This document shows, in pieces, positions 19,462 to 27,879 of a stretch of 64,000 nucleotides of DNA. How positions within the stretch are numbered: the stretch's first letter is position 1; each line of letters begins with the position of its first letter. This stretch comes from Anaerococcus sp. Marseille-Q5996 (GTDB taxonomy: Bacteria > Bacillota > Clostridia > Tissierellales > Peptoniphilaceae), in NCBI RefSeq assembly GCF_946893725.1, contig NZ_CAMPPE010000001.1:248001-312000 (forward strand), in the 5' to 3' direction. The notes below the pieces were generated by a model, which ran no database searches, was not told where the DNA came from, and saw only the letters and a list, made by a program, of their open reading frames with translations. Both the position numbers and the translations under genes were made by a program.

Positions 19462-20042
19462 AATATTACGCAGTAAAAAAAGGCAGAAATCCTGGGATAT
19501 ACACATCCTGGGATTCTTGTTTAGAAGAAGTAAAAGGATATAGTGGGGCGATTTACAAATCCTTTAAGACCCTAGAAGATGCAAATGAATTTATGACAGG
19601 GATTAAAGAAGAAATAGAAATTGGTCCAAACTCAGTAATAGCCTATGTTGACGGATCCTACAATCAAAAGTTAAAGACCTATGGGGCAGGTGTAGTTTAC
19701 ATTACAGAAGGTGAAGAAATAGAGTTGATGAAATCATTTGATGATTCATATCATACCCACAGGAATGTAGCAGGTGAAGTAAAAGCAAGCGAACTTGCAA
19801 TAACAAAGGCTATAGAAGATAAAAAAAATCAAATAATAATCTACCACGATTATCAAGGCATAGCATCATGGGCAACGGGAGACTGGAAAACAAACAATGA
19901 TTTAACCAAGTCCTACAAAAAATTTATAGATGAAGCTAGAAAAAATATTGGAATTGACTTTGTAAAAGTAAAGGGACATTCCAATGATAAATATAATGAT
20001 AGGGCTGATAGTTTGGCAAAAACAGCCTGTGGTATACAGTAA
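19458..20042 (+). CDS. rnhA: Ribonuclease H with N-terminal viroplasmin/RHD domain
   Basis: This 194-residue protein has an N-terminal caulimovirus-viroplasmin-like RNA:DNA-hybrid binding domain (about residues 1-45, KYYAVKKGRNPGIYTSWDSC) and an RNase HI domain. Acidic catalytic residues are visible in YVDGSYN, GEVKASELA, IYHDYQGI and DRADSLAK. It degrades RNA in RNA-DNA hybrids. The ATG overlaps the amylase stop; an earlier start would lie inside the amylase. Confidence 0.92.
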   Translation: MKYYAVKKGRNPGIYTSWDSCLEEVKGYSGAIYKSFKTLEDANEFMTGIKEEIEIGPNSVIAYVDGSYNQKLKTYGAGVVYITEGEEIELMKSFDDSYHTHRNVAGEVKASELAITKAIEDKKNQIIIYHDYQGIASWATGDWKTNNDLTKSYKKFIDEARKNIGIDFVKVKGHSNDKYNDRADSLAKTACGIQ

Positions 20043-20074
20043 AAATGGAGAGGAACTGGTCCTCTCCATTTTTT
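20043..20074 (+). terminator. Rho-independent terminator after rnhA
   Basis: A perfect 12-base stem, AAATGGAGAGGA/TCCTCTCCATTT, with six T at the end. Confidence 0.9.
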
Positions 20075-20220
20075 ATATTTTTATATGGATATAAAAATAA
20101 TATACTAGTTTATAACTTATAATTATGTAATTCTTTGTTTTCTAAGCTTTTTTACATTTCATTTGACTTTCAAATCAAGATTAATTTTTTGGTTGATATG
20201 TAAGCAAAAATCATCTGCAA

Positions 20221-21360
20221 TCATAAAATCATAAATACTAAATGAGCTGCTATTCCTGCAACTAGTCCACCGATTGTGTGACATAAAATAGCAGGCCCTG
20301 TAAGTTCTTTTGAACCTATGGCATCCATCATTGCCACGTGAGTAGAAAGGTAACCAGACCAGCACATACATATGGATGTGAATACAGCTATATCATTGGC
20401 TGTAGCAAGGTTGTTTTCTACTAGAGTTTTCACAAGTCCCATAGCTGCACCAGCAGATCCTAGGGCAGTAATAGGTACGGCTATAGATTCAGATGATGAA
20501 AAACCAAAAAGTGGATTTAGGATAAAAGATAATTTATTTCCTAACCATGGAAGAACTGGAACACCTTCATTTGCAGCGCCTGTATAAACGCCATTAGGTC
20601 CAGCAGAGTTGGTAAGTAGCATTATGATAGTACAAATACCTATAACTCCAGGAATTATAGAAAGTCCCATATCTACCCCAATTTTTCCACCATCTAGTAG
20701 GGCTTCTATAAATCTACCGCCAGCAGATCCTTTTCTAATCAACCTAGTATCTTTTGGAATATCTTTTAAAGCTTTTACTTCCACCATCTCTTCGATACCA
20801 AAAGCTTTTTTTGTAAAAATTTGCATCAATCTAACACTAACTATAGAACCTATAAAAGCACCAAAAACACCTATTAAGGCAGCCCTACCAGCTCCTTCTA
20901 GAGGAAGAGAACCAATAGTTGTTGTAACAATTAGTCCCATACCAAAAGATGTACCAAGGTTTGTCAAAGATGGTAATTGAAATTTTTTGAACAAGGCCTT
21001 GAAGTTGTCTTCGTGAGCTAGAGGTAGTATAGATGGGTTGTCAGATAGATAGCAGTTAATGATACCAAGAGATGCTGCACCAGGTAGATTATAGATTGGC
21101 TTCATTATTTTAGATAATATTACATTAATCAATGCTATAAAACCAAATTCTGCAAAGATAGAAGATAATGCACCGGTCAAAACTGAAATAGCCATGATAA
21201 AGAAACAAGTATTCATCAACAAATCAAATGAACTATTCATTATTGTCGATAGCATATTTGAAACGCCCATTACCCTACCAATTGGAATAAAGAAACCAAA
21301 AAACAATATAACAAATATCCAGTTCTCGACTCCAATCGATTTCACATATTTTTTATTCAT
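20221..21360 (-). CDS. CD0519/CD1768-type multi-spanning membrane protein (GATE/nucleoside-recognition fold)
   Basis: This 379-residue protein has about nine hydrophobic segments and two similar halves. Segments such as SDNPSILPLAHEDNF, EGAGRAALIGVFGAFIGSIV and FGFSSSESIAVPITALGSAG resemble nucleoside-recognition (GATE) domain transporters, and I recognise it as the clostridial CD0519/CD1768 family. The substrate is unknown. It is a single gene, divergent from the fluoride riboswitch/antiporter unit, with a consensus promoter at 21408-21436. A signal-anchor-like first helix follows MNKKYVKSIGVEN. Confidence 0.8.
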   Translation of the reverse strand: MNKKYVKSIGVENWIFVILFFGFFIPIGRVMGVSNMLSTIMNSSFDLLMNTCFFIMAISVLTGALSSIFAEFGFIALINVILSKIMKPIYNLPGAASLGIINCYLSDNPSILPLAHEDNFKALFKKFQLPSLTNLGTSFGMGLIVTTTIGSLPLEGAGRAALIGVFGAFIGSIVSVRLMQIFTKKAFGIEEMVEVKALKDIPKDTRLIRKGSAGGRFIEALLDGGKIGVDMGLSIIPGVIGICTIIMLLTNSAGPNGVYTGAANEGVPVLPWLGNKLSFILNPLFGFSSSESIAVPITALGSAGAAMGLVKTLVENNLATANDIAVFTSICMCWSGYLSTHVAMMDAIGSKELTGPAILCHTIGGLVAGIAAHLVFMIL

Positions 21361-21407
21361 TTTATTCTCCTTATAATTTATAAGTTGAATAAACTACTAT
21401 ATATCTA

Positions 21408-21436
21408 ATTATAAATGATTGTGAATACATTGTCAA
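21408..21436 (-). promoter_or_regulatory. Consensus promoter of the GATE-type membrane protein gene
   Basis: On the minus strand TTGACA (21431-21436) and TATAAT (21408-21413) with a 17-base spacer, a full sigma-A consensus, 48 bases upstream of the start codon. Confidence 0.75.
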
Positions 21437-21443
21437 ATATAAT

Positions 21444-21471
21444 TTGATTTTTAACTAACAATTGGTATAAT
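21444..21471 (+). promoter_or_regulatory. Putative promoter for the fluoride riboswitch/antiporter unit
   Basis: TTGATT (21444-21449) and TATAAT (21466-21471) with a 16-base spacer end about 12 bases before the aptamer, which places the transcript start at its 5' edge. Confidence 0.6.
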
Positions 21472-21482
21472 AATGTTCAATT

Positions 21483-21539
21483 GGAAATGAAGTTCTTCCA
21501 TGAATTAATTCAAAACCGCTACATGCTGATGACTTCTGC
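21483..21539 (+). ncRNA. Fluoride riboswitch (crcB motif)
   Basis: The layout matches the crcB/fluoride aptamer. A GGAAATGAAGTTCTTCC hairpin segment carries the ATG-A-G strand of the pseudoknot. Next come AAACCGC (21512-21519), a short loop, and the hallmark GCTGATGACTTCTGC (21525-21539), whose ACTTC pairs back with GAAGT. Fluoride riboswitches turn on genes that protect against fluoride. It lies directly upstream of a CPA-type antiporter gene and overlaps a terminator. Confidence 0.88.
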
Positions 21540-21565
21540 TTTTGCAGGAGCCACCAGCTTTTTTT
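21525..21565 (+). terminator. Riboswitch-controlled terminator
   Basis: GCTG (21525-21528) pairs with CAGC (21555-21558), and CTTCTGC (21533-21539) with GCAGGAG (21544-21550), followed by seven T. The 5' arm is also the 3' strand of the fluoride aptamer, so ligand binding should prevent terminator formation: a transcriptional ON switch. Confidence 0.85.
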
Positions 21566-21589
21566 ATTGGTATCTTATAAGGAGAAAAT

Positions 21590-22768
21590 ATGTTAACTGA
21601 TCTTGCAATAATTTTTATCTTTGGGATTTTTATGGCCCTTATTTTTGAGAAAATTGGCCTAGCACCTATCATTGGCATGCTTATAGCAGGCATAATTATT
21701 AGTCCAAATCAAATGAATTTGGTTAGTGAAAACATCTTTAATCTATCTAATGACCTTAGGCAAATTGCCCTTGTGGTTATATTAAGTCGAGCCGGACTTA
21801 CTTTAAATTTTGAAAAGCTAAAAAAAGTTGGCAGACCAGCTATTCTACTGAGTTTTCTGCCAGCTACTATTGAAATGCTTGCTATTATATTTCTTGCTCA
21901 AAGATTTTTTACCCTTGATGTGATTGATGCTGGAATTATGGCGGCAGTCCTTGCTGCAGTGAGTCCTGCCATTGTAGTTCCTCGTATGATAAAACTAATA
22001 GATGAGGGTTATGGGGCAGATAAAAATATTCCTGAGATGATTTTGGCTGGTGCAAGTGTTGATGATGTTTTTGTAATTGTATTTTTCTCATCATTTTTGG
22101 CCTTAAAAACTGGAGGACAATTGTCGGCTATGAGCTTTATAAATATTCCAATTTCAATTATAACTGGCGTAATTTTTGGGATTATAATTGGAAAAGTTTT
22201 TGCATTTATCTTTAAAAAAATTGATATAAATGAGATTTATAAGGCTATGATTTTTATAAGTATTGGATTTTTTAGCTTAGAATTACAAAAAATAATTGAA
22301 ACTAAGATAGGATTTGCCGCTTTAATATCAATTATGGCAGCAGGAATGGCTATAAATAAAGAAAATCCAAAACTAGCCAATGAATTATTATTTTCATATA
22401 ACCGCTTATGGAAGGTATTTGAATTGCTATTATTTGTATTAGTTGGGATTTCTGTGGACTTGGCCTATGTAAAAGAAGCAGGATTTTTGGCAGTAATTTT
22501 AATTATAATTGGCCTAATTTTTAGAATGCTTGGGGTAAATATATCACTTATAAAAACAAATTTAAATAAAAAAGAAAGGCTTTTTACATCTTTTGCATAT
22601 ATGCCAAAAGCAACTGTCCAAGCAGCCATAGGTCCAGTTGCCCTACAAATGGGACTAGCAAGTGGAAATTTAATCCTATCTGTATCAGTAATTGCAATCC
22701 TAATTACAGCGCCCATCGGGGCGATTTTGACTGATAAGTCTTATAAAAAATTATTGACTAGGCCTTAG
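21590..22768 (+). CDS. Cation:proton antiporter (CPA family), fluoride-responsive
   Basis: This 392-residue membrane protein has about 12 hydrophobic segments and the Na+/H+ exchanger domain of the CPA1/CPA2 families. Family features are ALIFEKIGLAPIIGMLIAGI at the N-terminus, the region AGASVDDVFVIVFFSS with paired aspartates (ion-binding ND/DD site), and a C-terminal half with FAYMPKATVQAAIGPVALQM. The fluoride riboswitch upstream indicates a role in fluoride stress: either handling Na+/H+ after proton-coupled fluoride entry or exporting fluoride. The second option is inference; no CLC-F or Fluc gene is nearby. The ATG is preceded by AAGGAG. Confidence 0.87.
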   Translation: MLTDLAIIFIFGIFMALIFEKIGLAPIIGMLIAGIIISPNQMNLVSENIFNLSNDLRQIALVVILSRAGLTLNFEKLKKVGRPAILLSFLPATIEMLAIIFLAQRFFTLDVIDAGIMAAVLAAVSPAIVVPRMIKLIDEGYGADKNIPEMILAGASVDDVFVIVFFSSFLALKTGGQLSAMSFINIPISIITGVIFGIIIGKVFAFIFKKIDINEIYKAMIFISIGFFSLELQKIIETKIGFAALISIMAAGMAINKENPKLANELLFSYNRLWKVFELLLFVLVGISVDLAYVKEAGFLAVILIIIGLIFRMLGVNISLIKTNLNKKERLFTSFAYMPKATVQAAIGPVALQMGLASGNLILSVSVIAILITAPIGAILTDKSYKKLLTRP

Positions 22769-22800
22769 TTTTTACTAAGGTTTTGCAAATTTTAATCTAA

Positions 22801-22829
22801 TTGACCAATAAAAATAAAAATCATATAGT
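22801..22829 (+). promoter_or_regulatory. Putative promoter of the NhaC-type antiporter gene
   Basis: TTGACC (22801-22806) and TATAGT (22824-22829) separated by 17 bases, 55 bases upstream of the start codon. Confidence 0.55.
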
Positions 22830-22884
22830 AATATAAGAAAGAATTTCTCAAAGCTTAGGCTTAATTTATAGAAAGGTTTATCTT

Positions 22885-24284
22885 ATGGCAAAAAGAATAA
22901 TGACCCGACCAGAAGCCCTTGTTTTGCTTTTACTCATAATTGGTCTTATTATCACTAATTCAATTTATTTAAATCTTGGAACAGGCTTGTCTGTTTTATC
23001 AGCTGCCATACTTTTATCCATATATACTATGTGTTTTTTAAAAGTTTCTTGGGATGAAATTATGGATCATATATTAAAGGTATTTCAGACAGGAATGGGA
23101 GCAATTTTAATTTTATTGATGGTTGGCCTTATAGGCTCATCATGGATTGTAAGTGGAACTGTGCCAATGCTTATAGATTATGGGCTAAAATTTATATCCC
23201 CTGGAGCCTTCCTTGTAGTATCTTATATTTTTTGTGCAATTCTTGGAATCGCTACTGGTTCCGCCTGGGCCATTATAGGATCTGTTGGTCTAGCTCTAAT
23301 GGGTGTTGGTCAAAGCTTAGGTGTTCCCACAGCCCAAGCTGGGGCAGCCATTGCTATGGGAGCATACATTGGTGATATGTGGAGCCCATTTTCAGATGTT
23401 CCAAATCTTACTGCAGCTGCTACCGAGGGGATAGCTTTGTTATATTTAAAGTATTAGCGCCCATACTAATCCCATCAATACTTATCTCGATTATTTTTTT
23501 TGCAATACTTGGATATAAGGGATCTTTTCATACAAGCTTTGATATGCAAGCTATAATTGAAATCCAAAACGCCCTTTCATCTGTATATAATTGGAACATA
23601 TTATTATTACTCCCACCAATAATCGTTATCGCCGGTGCTATAATGAAATATCCCGCTATACCAGTCTTAACCCTATCTGCCCTAGTTGCAGTCTTTGAAG
23701 CAGTCTTTATACAAAATGTACCCTTTGGTCAGGCTTTTAATACACTCTATGTAGGGAATACTTCAAATATTGGTAATGACGCTATTGACAAGCTATTAAC
23801 AGGAGGTGGCCTAGTTAATATGATGGACTTAGTGTTGATTATTTTTTGTGCCTTTATATTTGCAGGTGTTTTAGAAAGCTCAGGTTTGCTTGATGTTTTA
23901 TTAAAAGATTTATCAAAGAGAGTTAAAAACAAGTCTACAGTTATTATATCTAGTCTTCTGACATCTATACTTAGTGTTTATTTAACAGCTAGTGTTTATG
24001 TTGCCGTTATTGTCAATGCTAGCCTTTGGAATGAAATATATATTGATAAGAAGATGAGCAGTCTAAACAATGCTAGAGTCCTAGCGGCTGGAATGTCTAA
24101 CTGGGGACTAATGGTGCCTTGGTCAGGAGGTGCGGCTATTATGATGTCTACCTTCGGTCTATCATGGCATCAATATTTGCCTTATATGATTACTACTTAT
24201 GCCAGTATGGCAATCATAATAATATTTGCCCTAGCTGATAAATTTATTATTCCAGTTCAGGATGATGAATTGGCTAATAATTAG
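22885..24284 (+). pseudogene. NhaC-family Na+/H+ antiporter, frameshifted
   Basis: Two overlapping frames together encode one NhaC-type antiporter of about 465 residues. The first frame (22885-23457) covers the N-terminal half through GAYIGDMWSPFSDVPNLTAA, the conserved NhaC segment. Similarity then continues in another frame from FKVLAPILIPSILIS (about 23444) to the stop at 24284. One base appears to be missing near 23443-23446, in TATATTTAAAG; adding a T would restore VIFKVLAPIL-type continuity. The product would be truncated within the membrane. It may be a true inactivation or a sequencing error. Family members exchange Na+ or amino-acid-type substrates (malate/lactate, tyrosine). Confidence 0.85.
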
Positions 24285-24292
24285 GATAAAAA

Positions 24293-24317
24293 AAGAGTTA
24301 GCTTTTTACTAACTCTT
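24293..24317. terminator. Bidirectional terminator
   Basis: AAGAGTTAG (24293-24301) and CTAACTCTT (24309-24317) flanked by A- and T-rich tracts, between convergent genes. Confidence 0.8.
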
Positions 24318-24882
24318 AATTATTTTCACTCTCAACTCTTTTAATTTCATCGGATAATTGCAAATAGTATCCCTTTGCTACCTCTAGCTCAAATAGGCTT
24401 GAGTCATCGAAATAGGCTTGCATTTCATCTATTAATTTTGCAAGTTTTTTATCTTCTCCGTGTTTTTCTTTTAGCTCTGCTGCCCTTTCTACTAATCCAT
24501 TTATTTTGTGGATTAGGCCCATCATTTTGCCTTCACGGTCATTTTCTATTAGCAATTCTCTAAGGGTCCATCTTACGTTATTTTCGGTTTCTCCAGCCTT
24601 ATGTTGGATTGACAGACCATTTTCTCTCATTTGGTCAAGGAAATTAAAAAGTTGATCACGTTCGAAATTTACAAACATGATAAATGGAAAATCTAAACTT
24701 GGATCTTCTTCTAATTTTGCATCTCTTTTTTCAAACCCTTCATAACCTAGCAAATATCCCACATATTGGTCACTATCTTCTTTACCTGCATGGATGATTT
24801 GCACTTTATTTTGCATTGCTAAGAGTTCAAATTTTTCTAGGTCATAATCTTCTTTAATATTGTATAATAAAACTTTTGCCAT
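24316..24882 (-). CDS. DUF3783 family protein
   Basis: This 188-residue cytosolic protein has no membrane segment. The N-terminal ~80 residues (MAKVLLYNI start, FIMFVNFERDQLFNFLDQMR) resemble DUF3783, a clostridial family of unknown function. The middle has WTLRELLIENDREG and the C-terminal part is helical and acidic. It is a single gene with its own promoter-like sequence (TTGTTT-17-TATAGT on the minus strand upstream). The function is unknown. Confidence 0.7.
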   Translation of the reverse strand: MAKVLLYNIKEDYDLEKFELLAMQNKVQIIHAGKEDSDQYVGYLLGYEGFEKRDAKLEEDPSLDFPFIMFVNFERDQLFNFLDQMRENGLSIQHKAGETENNVRWTLRELLIENDREGKMMGLIHKINGLVERAAELKEKHGEDKKLAKLIDEMQAYFDDSSLFELEVAKGYYLQLSDEIKRVESENN

Positions 24883-24992
24883 AATTCCTCACTTTTTTAA
24901 TCACTATACTAAATATTTACTTGATAAACAAACTTATCTTTTGGGTATAAATGTTAAAAATAGATAGCGAATTAATCGTAGACGGAGGATTT

Positions 24993-25520
24993 ATGGCAAT
25001 CAAAACTACAAATCTTTATGAAAGAGAAGATTATAAATTAAAATTAAATCAAGTTGAAGATTTACTAAGACAAGCTAAGGATGTTGAAAATCTATTGGCT
25101 AGAGCTGAAAGTAAAATAAATGGCAAATATGATTTTTCATCACACCAAATCTTAAGAGGGAATTTCTTAGGTAATTTGCTAAGAGGCAATAAAGTTAGTG
25201 CGGTAAATAATAACATCGACCGTGCCCAACAAGCCCTTTTAGATTTTCATGCAAGTATTTTGTTATTTGATGAAAAATTAGCAAATAAAATTTCCCTGCC
25301 AAGCAAAATGAGCGAATTTTCTTCTGCAAATGGCAAGGGCTCTGACATTGCGATTAGAACAAATATGCGTTTAAAAGAATTTGATATTACTAAGGCAAAA
25401 CGAACTATGCAAACAATTATTAGAAGACTTGAAAGTGAAAGAAAAAAAGCTGCTTACGAGATTTCTAAGGAAAAAGAATTATTCGAATACGAAAAAGATA
25501 AAAATAAGGGTGCACTATAG
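24993..25520 (+). CDS. Hypothetical helical protein
   Basis: This 175-residue, charged, mostly alpha-helical protein has no signal peptide or membrane segment. Coiled-coil-like stretches lie at about residues 10-40 and 125-165 (many Glu, Lys, Arg). I do not recognise a family. The ATG at 24993 follows GGAGG at good distance; an earlier ATG (24951) lacks a ribosome binding site. It is single, with a terminator behind it. The middle segment (about residues 45-65) is Gly/Asn-rich. Confidence 0.7.
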   Translation: MAIKTTNLYEREDYKLKLNQVEDLLRQAKDVENLLARAESKINGKYDFSSHQILRGNFLGNLLRGNKVSAVNNNIDRAQQALLDFHASILLFDEKLANKISLPSKMSEFSSANGKGSDIAIRTNMRLKEFDITKAKRTMQTIIRRLESERKKAAYEISKEKELFEYEKDKNKGAL

Positions 25521-25523
25521 AAA

Positions 25524-25550
25524 AAACTGCAAGGATTTCTTGCAGTTTTT
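25524..25550. terminator. Bidirectional terminator
   Basis: A perfect 10-base stem, AAACTGCAAG/CTTGCAGTTT, with A and T tracts, between convergent genes. Confidence 0.88.
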
Positions 25551-26376
25551 ATTTGTATATTTCTAAATTATTAGACAATAACCTTTCAATAGCATATCCA
25601 ACTCCAGATTGTAAATTATTTTTAGTTATAAAATCAGCATGGATTTTAAGTTCTGGAACTGCATTTGCCATGGCTACTGCAAATCCTGCTTGCTCTAGCA
25701 TAGGTATATCATTTCTTTCATTGCCAATGCTCATTATTTCTTCTTGGCCAACTCCAAGATCCTTGGCCATAACGGAAATCGCATAGCCTTTGTTTGTGCT
25801 TTTGTTCATAACCTCTATTAAAAATGGAGCAGTTCTTACAGCATAATAGTTTTCAACCAATTCCTTAGGCATATTTTTGTAAAGCCTATCCATTTCAGAT
25901 TTTCTGCCCATAATTAAAATCCTACCAAAAGTTTTATCTTCTGGAAAGTCATCATATTGGATAACTTGTAGGGGGAGTCTTGAGATTTTTGCATCTATTT
26001 TTGTATAGATATTAGGCTTTTCATGGCGGCTATAAAAGCTTTCATGGTCCATAGCTGAGATTTGAATATCAAAATTTTTTAGCAAATCATCAATTATTTT
26101 TAGATCAATAGGATTTTGAAAGGTCCCAGATAGGGGTTTGTGGGTAAAATTATCAAAAATGTAAGATCCGTTTTGGCAAACAGTAAAATTGCCCTCTTGA
26201 TTTAATTTTAGTCTCTCAACCAAGGGTTGCATGCCTGAATATGGCCTGCCAGATGCCAAGGCTATATGAACACCTGCTTTTTTTGCTTTTTCAATGGCTA
26301 TAATATTAGATTTTGTTAGTCTTTTTAGTGGGGTAAGCAAAGTGCCATCCACATCAATGGTTATAAGTTTAATCAT
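25549..26376 (-). CDS. HAD-superfamily Cof-type sugar phosphatase
   Basis: This 275-residue enzyme has motif I DVDGTLL (residues 8-14), motif II in LASGRPYSGM, a Cof-type C2 cap (about 85-190), a motif III lysine in NKGYA and motif IV IGNERNDIPML. Cof/YidA enzymes dephosphorylate sugar phosphates or cofactor intermediates; the exact substrate is unclear. Cytosolic. It is a single gene on the minus strand, convergent with the hypothetical gene at 24993. Confidence 0.9.
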   Translation of the reverse strand: MIKLITIDVDGTLLTPLKRLTKSNIIAIEKAKKAGVHIALASGRPYSGMQPLVERLKLNQEGNFTVCQNGSYIFDNFTHKPLSGTFQNPIDLKIIDDLLKNFDIQISAMDHESFYSRHEKPNIYTKIDAKISRLPLQVIQYDDFPEDKTFGRILIMGRKSEMDRLYKNMPKELVENYYAVRTAPFLIEVMNKSTNKGYAISVMAKDLGVGQEEIMSIGNERNDIPMLEQAGFAVAMANAVPELKIHADFITKNNLQSGVGYAIERLLSNNLEIYK

Positions 26377-26558
26377 AAAATTATTATATTATATTATTTA
26401 ATTTAGTAAATGGTAAAAGTTGGCCTATATATAAAAAATGGTAAATTTTATGTAAATAAAACTTTACATATGAATACTATTTCCTAAAAAAATTATTTTA
26501 TAGCATTGGCTAAATTATCGCATATTAAAAGTTAATTTAGATTTTTTGAAATAAATGT

Positions 26559-26587
26559 TTGACAACGATTTGCAAACGATTTATAAT
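26559..26587 (+). promoter_or_regulatory. Consensus promoter of ald with direct repeats in the spacer
   Basis: TTGACA (26559-26564) and TATAAT (26582-26587) with a 17-base spacer, both perfect. AACGATTT occurs twice, at 26564-26571 and 26575-26582, exactly 11 bases (one helical turn) apart. The repeats span the spacer and could be an operator. Confidence 0.85.
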
Positions 26588-26663
26588 ATACATAGAGATA
26601 CAAAAGAAAAAAGAAAATTGCGATTTGTATCTGTATTTTTGCGAATATATAGGAGGAAATTTT

Positions 26664-27776
26664 ATGATTATTGGAGTACCTACAGAGATTAAAAATAACG
26701 AAAACCGTGTTTCTGCAACACCAGGAGCAGTATCAGAATTCGTTAAAAACAATCACGAAGTTTATGTACAAAAAGGTGCAGGACTAGGTTCTGGTATTAC
26801 AGATGAAGAATTCGTAGAAGCAGGAGCAACAATCCTAGACACAGCTGAAGAAGTTTGGGAAAAAGCTGAAATGATCTACAAAGTTAAAGAACCAATTGAA
26901 AGCGAATACAAATATTTCAAAGAAGGTCAAATCATCTACACATACCTACACTTATCAGCTGACCCAGAATTAACAAAACACTTAGTAGAAAAAAAAGTAA
27001 CAGGTATTGCATTTGAAACAGTACAAGTTGGTCGTACACTTCCACTACTTAAACCAATGTCAGAAGTAGCTGGTAGAATGGCTGTTCAAGAAGGTGCAAA
27101 ATTCCTATTAAAATCAAACGGTGGTAAAGGTAAATTACTAAACGGTGTACCAGGAGTAGCTCCAGCATACGTAGTAGTTATCGGTGCAGGTACAGTAGGA
27201 TCTGCAGCTACAAAAATTGCCGTAGGTATGGGAGCTCGTGTTAAAGTTCTAGATGTAAATATCGATGCACTTGGAAAACTTGAAGAAATCCACGGATCAA
27301 AAATTGAAACAGAATACTCAAACCCACTAAACATAGAAAAAGCAGTTAAAGATGCTGACTTAGTAGTTTCTACAGTACTTATCCCAGGACGTAAAGCTCC
27401 ACAACTAGTAAAAGAATACATGGTTGAAGAAATGGAAGCAGGTTCTGTAATCGTAGACGTTGCAATCGACCAAGGTGGTTCTACAGACCTTACAAAAGGT
27501 AGACCAACAACACACGATGAACCAACATTCGTAGAACACGATGTAATCCACTACTCAGTAGCAAACATGCCAGGAGCAGCTGCACTTACATCAACATATG
27601 CATTATCAAACGCTACAACAAGATACGGTGTACAAATCGCAAACTTAGGTGCGCTTGAAGCAGCTAAAAAATTCCCAGAACTAATCCCAGGAATCAACAC
27701 ACACGACGGACACGTAACACTTCAAGGTGTAGCTGAAGACCTTGGTTACGAATACAAAGATCTTGGTTTAAACTAA
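26664..27776 (+). CDS. ald: Alanine dehydrogenase
   Basis: This 370-residue NAD-dependent enzyme oxidises L-alanine to pyruvate and ammonia. It has the N-terminal MIIGVPTEIKNNENRVSATP (substrate-binding Arg and Lys), HLSADPEL, the Rossmann motif VVIGAGTVGSAATKIAVGMG and the late VANMPGAAALTSTYALSN. The ATG at 26664 follows TAGGAGG; the frame upstream is leader. The consensus promoter and a codon pattern close to the ribosomal genes point to very high expression. The next gene is an alanine/Na+ symporter, so the pair makes an alanine uptake and oxidation unit. Confidence 0.97.
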   Translation: MIIGVPTEIKNNENRVSATPGAVSEFVKNNHEVYVQKGAGLGSGITDEEFVEAGATILDTAEEVWEKAEMIYKVKEPIESEYKYFKEGQIIYTYLHLSADPELTKHLVEKKVTGIAFETVQVGRTLPLLKPMSEVAGRMAVQEGAKFLLKSNGGKGKLLNGVPGVAPAYVVVIGAGTVGSAATKIAVGMGARVKVLDVNIDALGKLEEIHGSKIETEYSNPLNIEKAVKDADLVVSTVLIPGRKAPQLVKEYMVEEMEAGSVIVDVAIDQGGSTDLTKGRPTTHDEPTFVEHDVIHYSVANMPGAAALTSTYALSNATTRYGVQIANLGALEAAKKFPELIPGINTHDGHVTLQGVAEDLGYEYKDLGLN

Positions 27777-27790
27777 GAATTTTGAAAATA

Positions 27791-27838
27791 ACTTAGCAAA
27801 ACAAAAGACACGCTTAAGCCGTGTCTTTTGTGCTAAGT
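27791..27838 (+). terminator. Strong terminator/attenuator between ald and the AGCS symporter gene
   Basis: Inner stem AAAAGACACG (27803-27812) / CGTGTCTTTT (27820-27829), extended by ACTTAGCA (27791-27798) / TGCTAAGT (27831-27838). The U-rich 3' arm supports termination. The AGCS gene follows 42 bases later, so it may be partly transcribed by read-through. Confidence 0.8.
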
Positions 27839-27879
27839 AGCTTTAAATAAAAGTTTAACAAAATATTATAGGAGATTAT

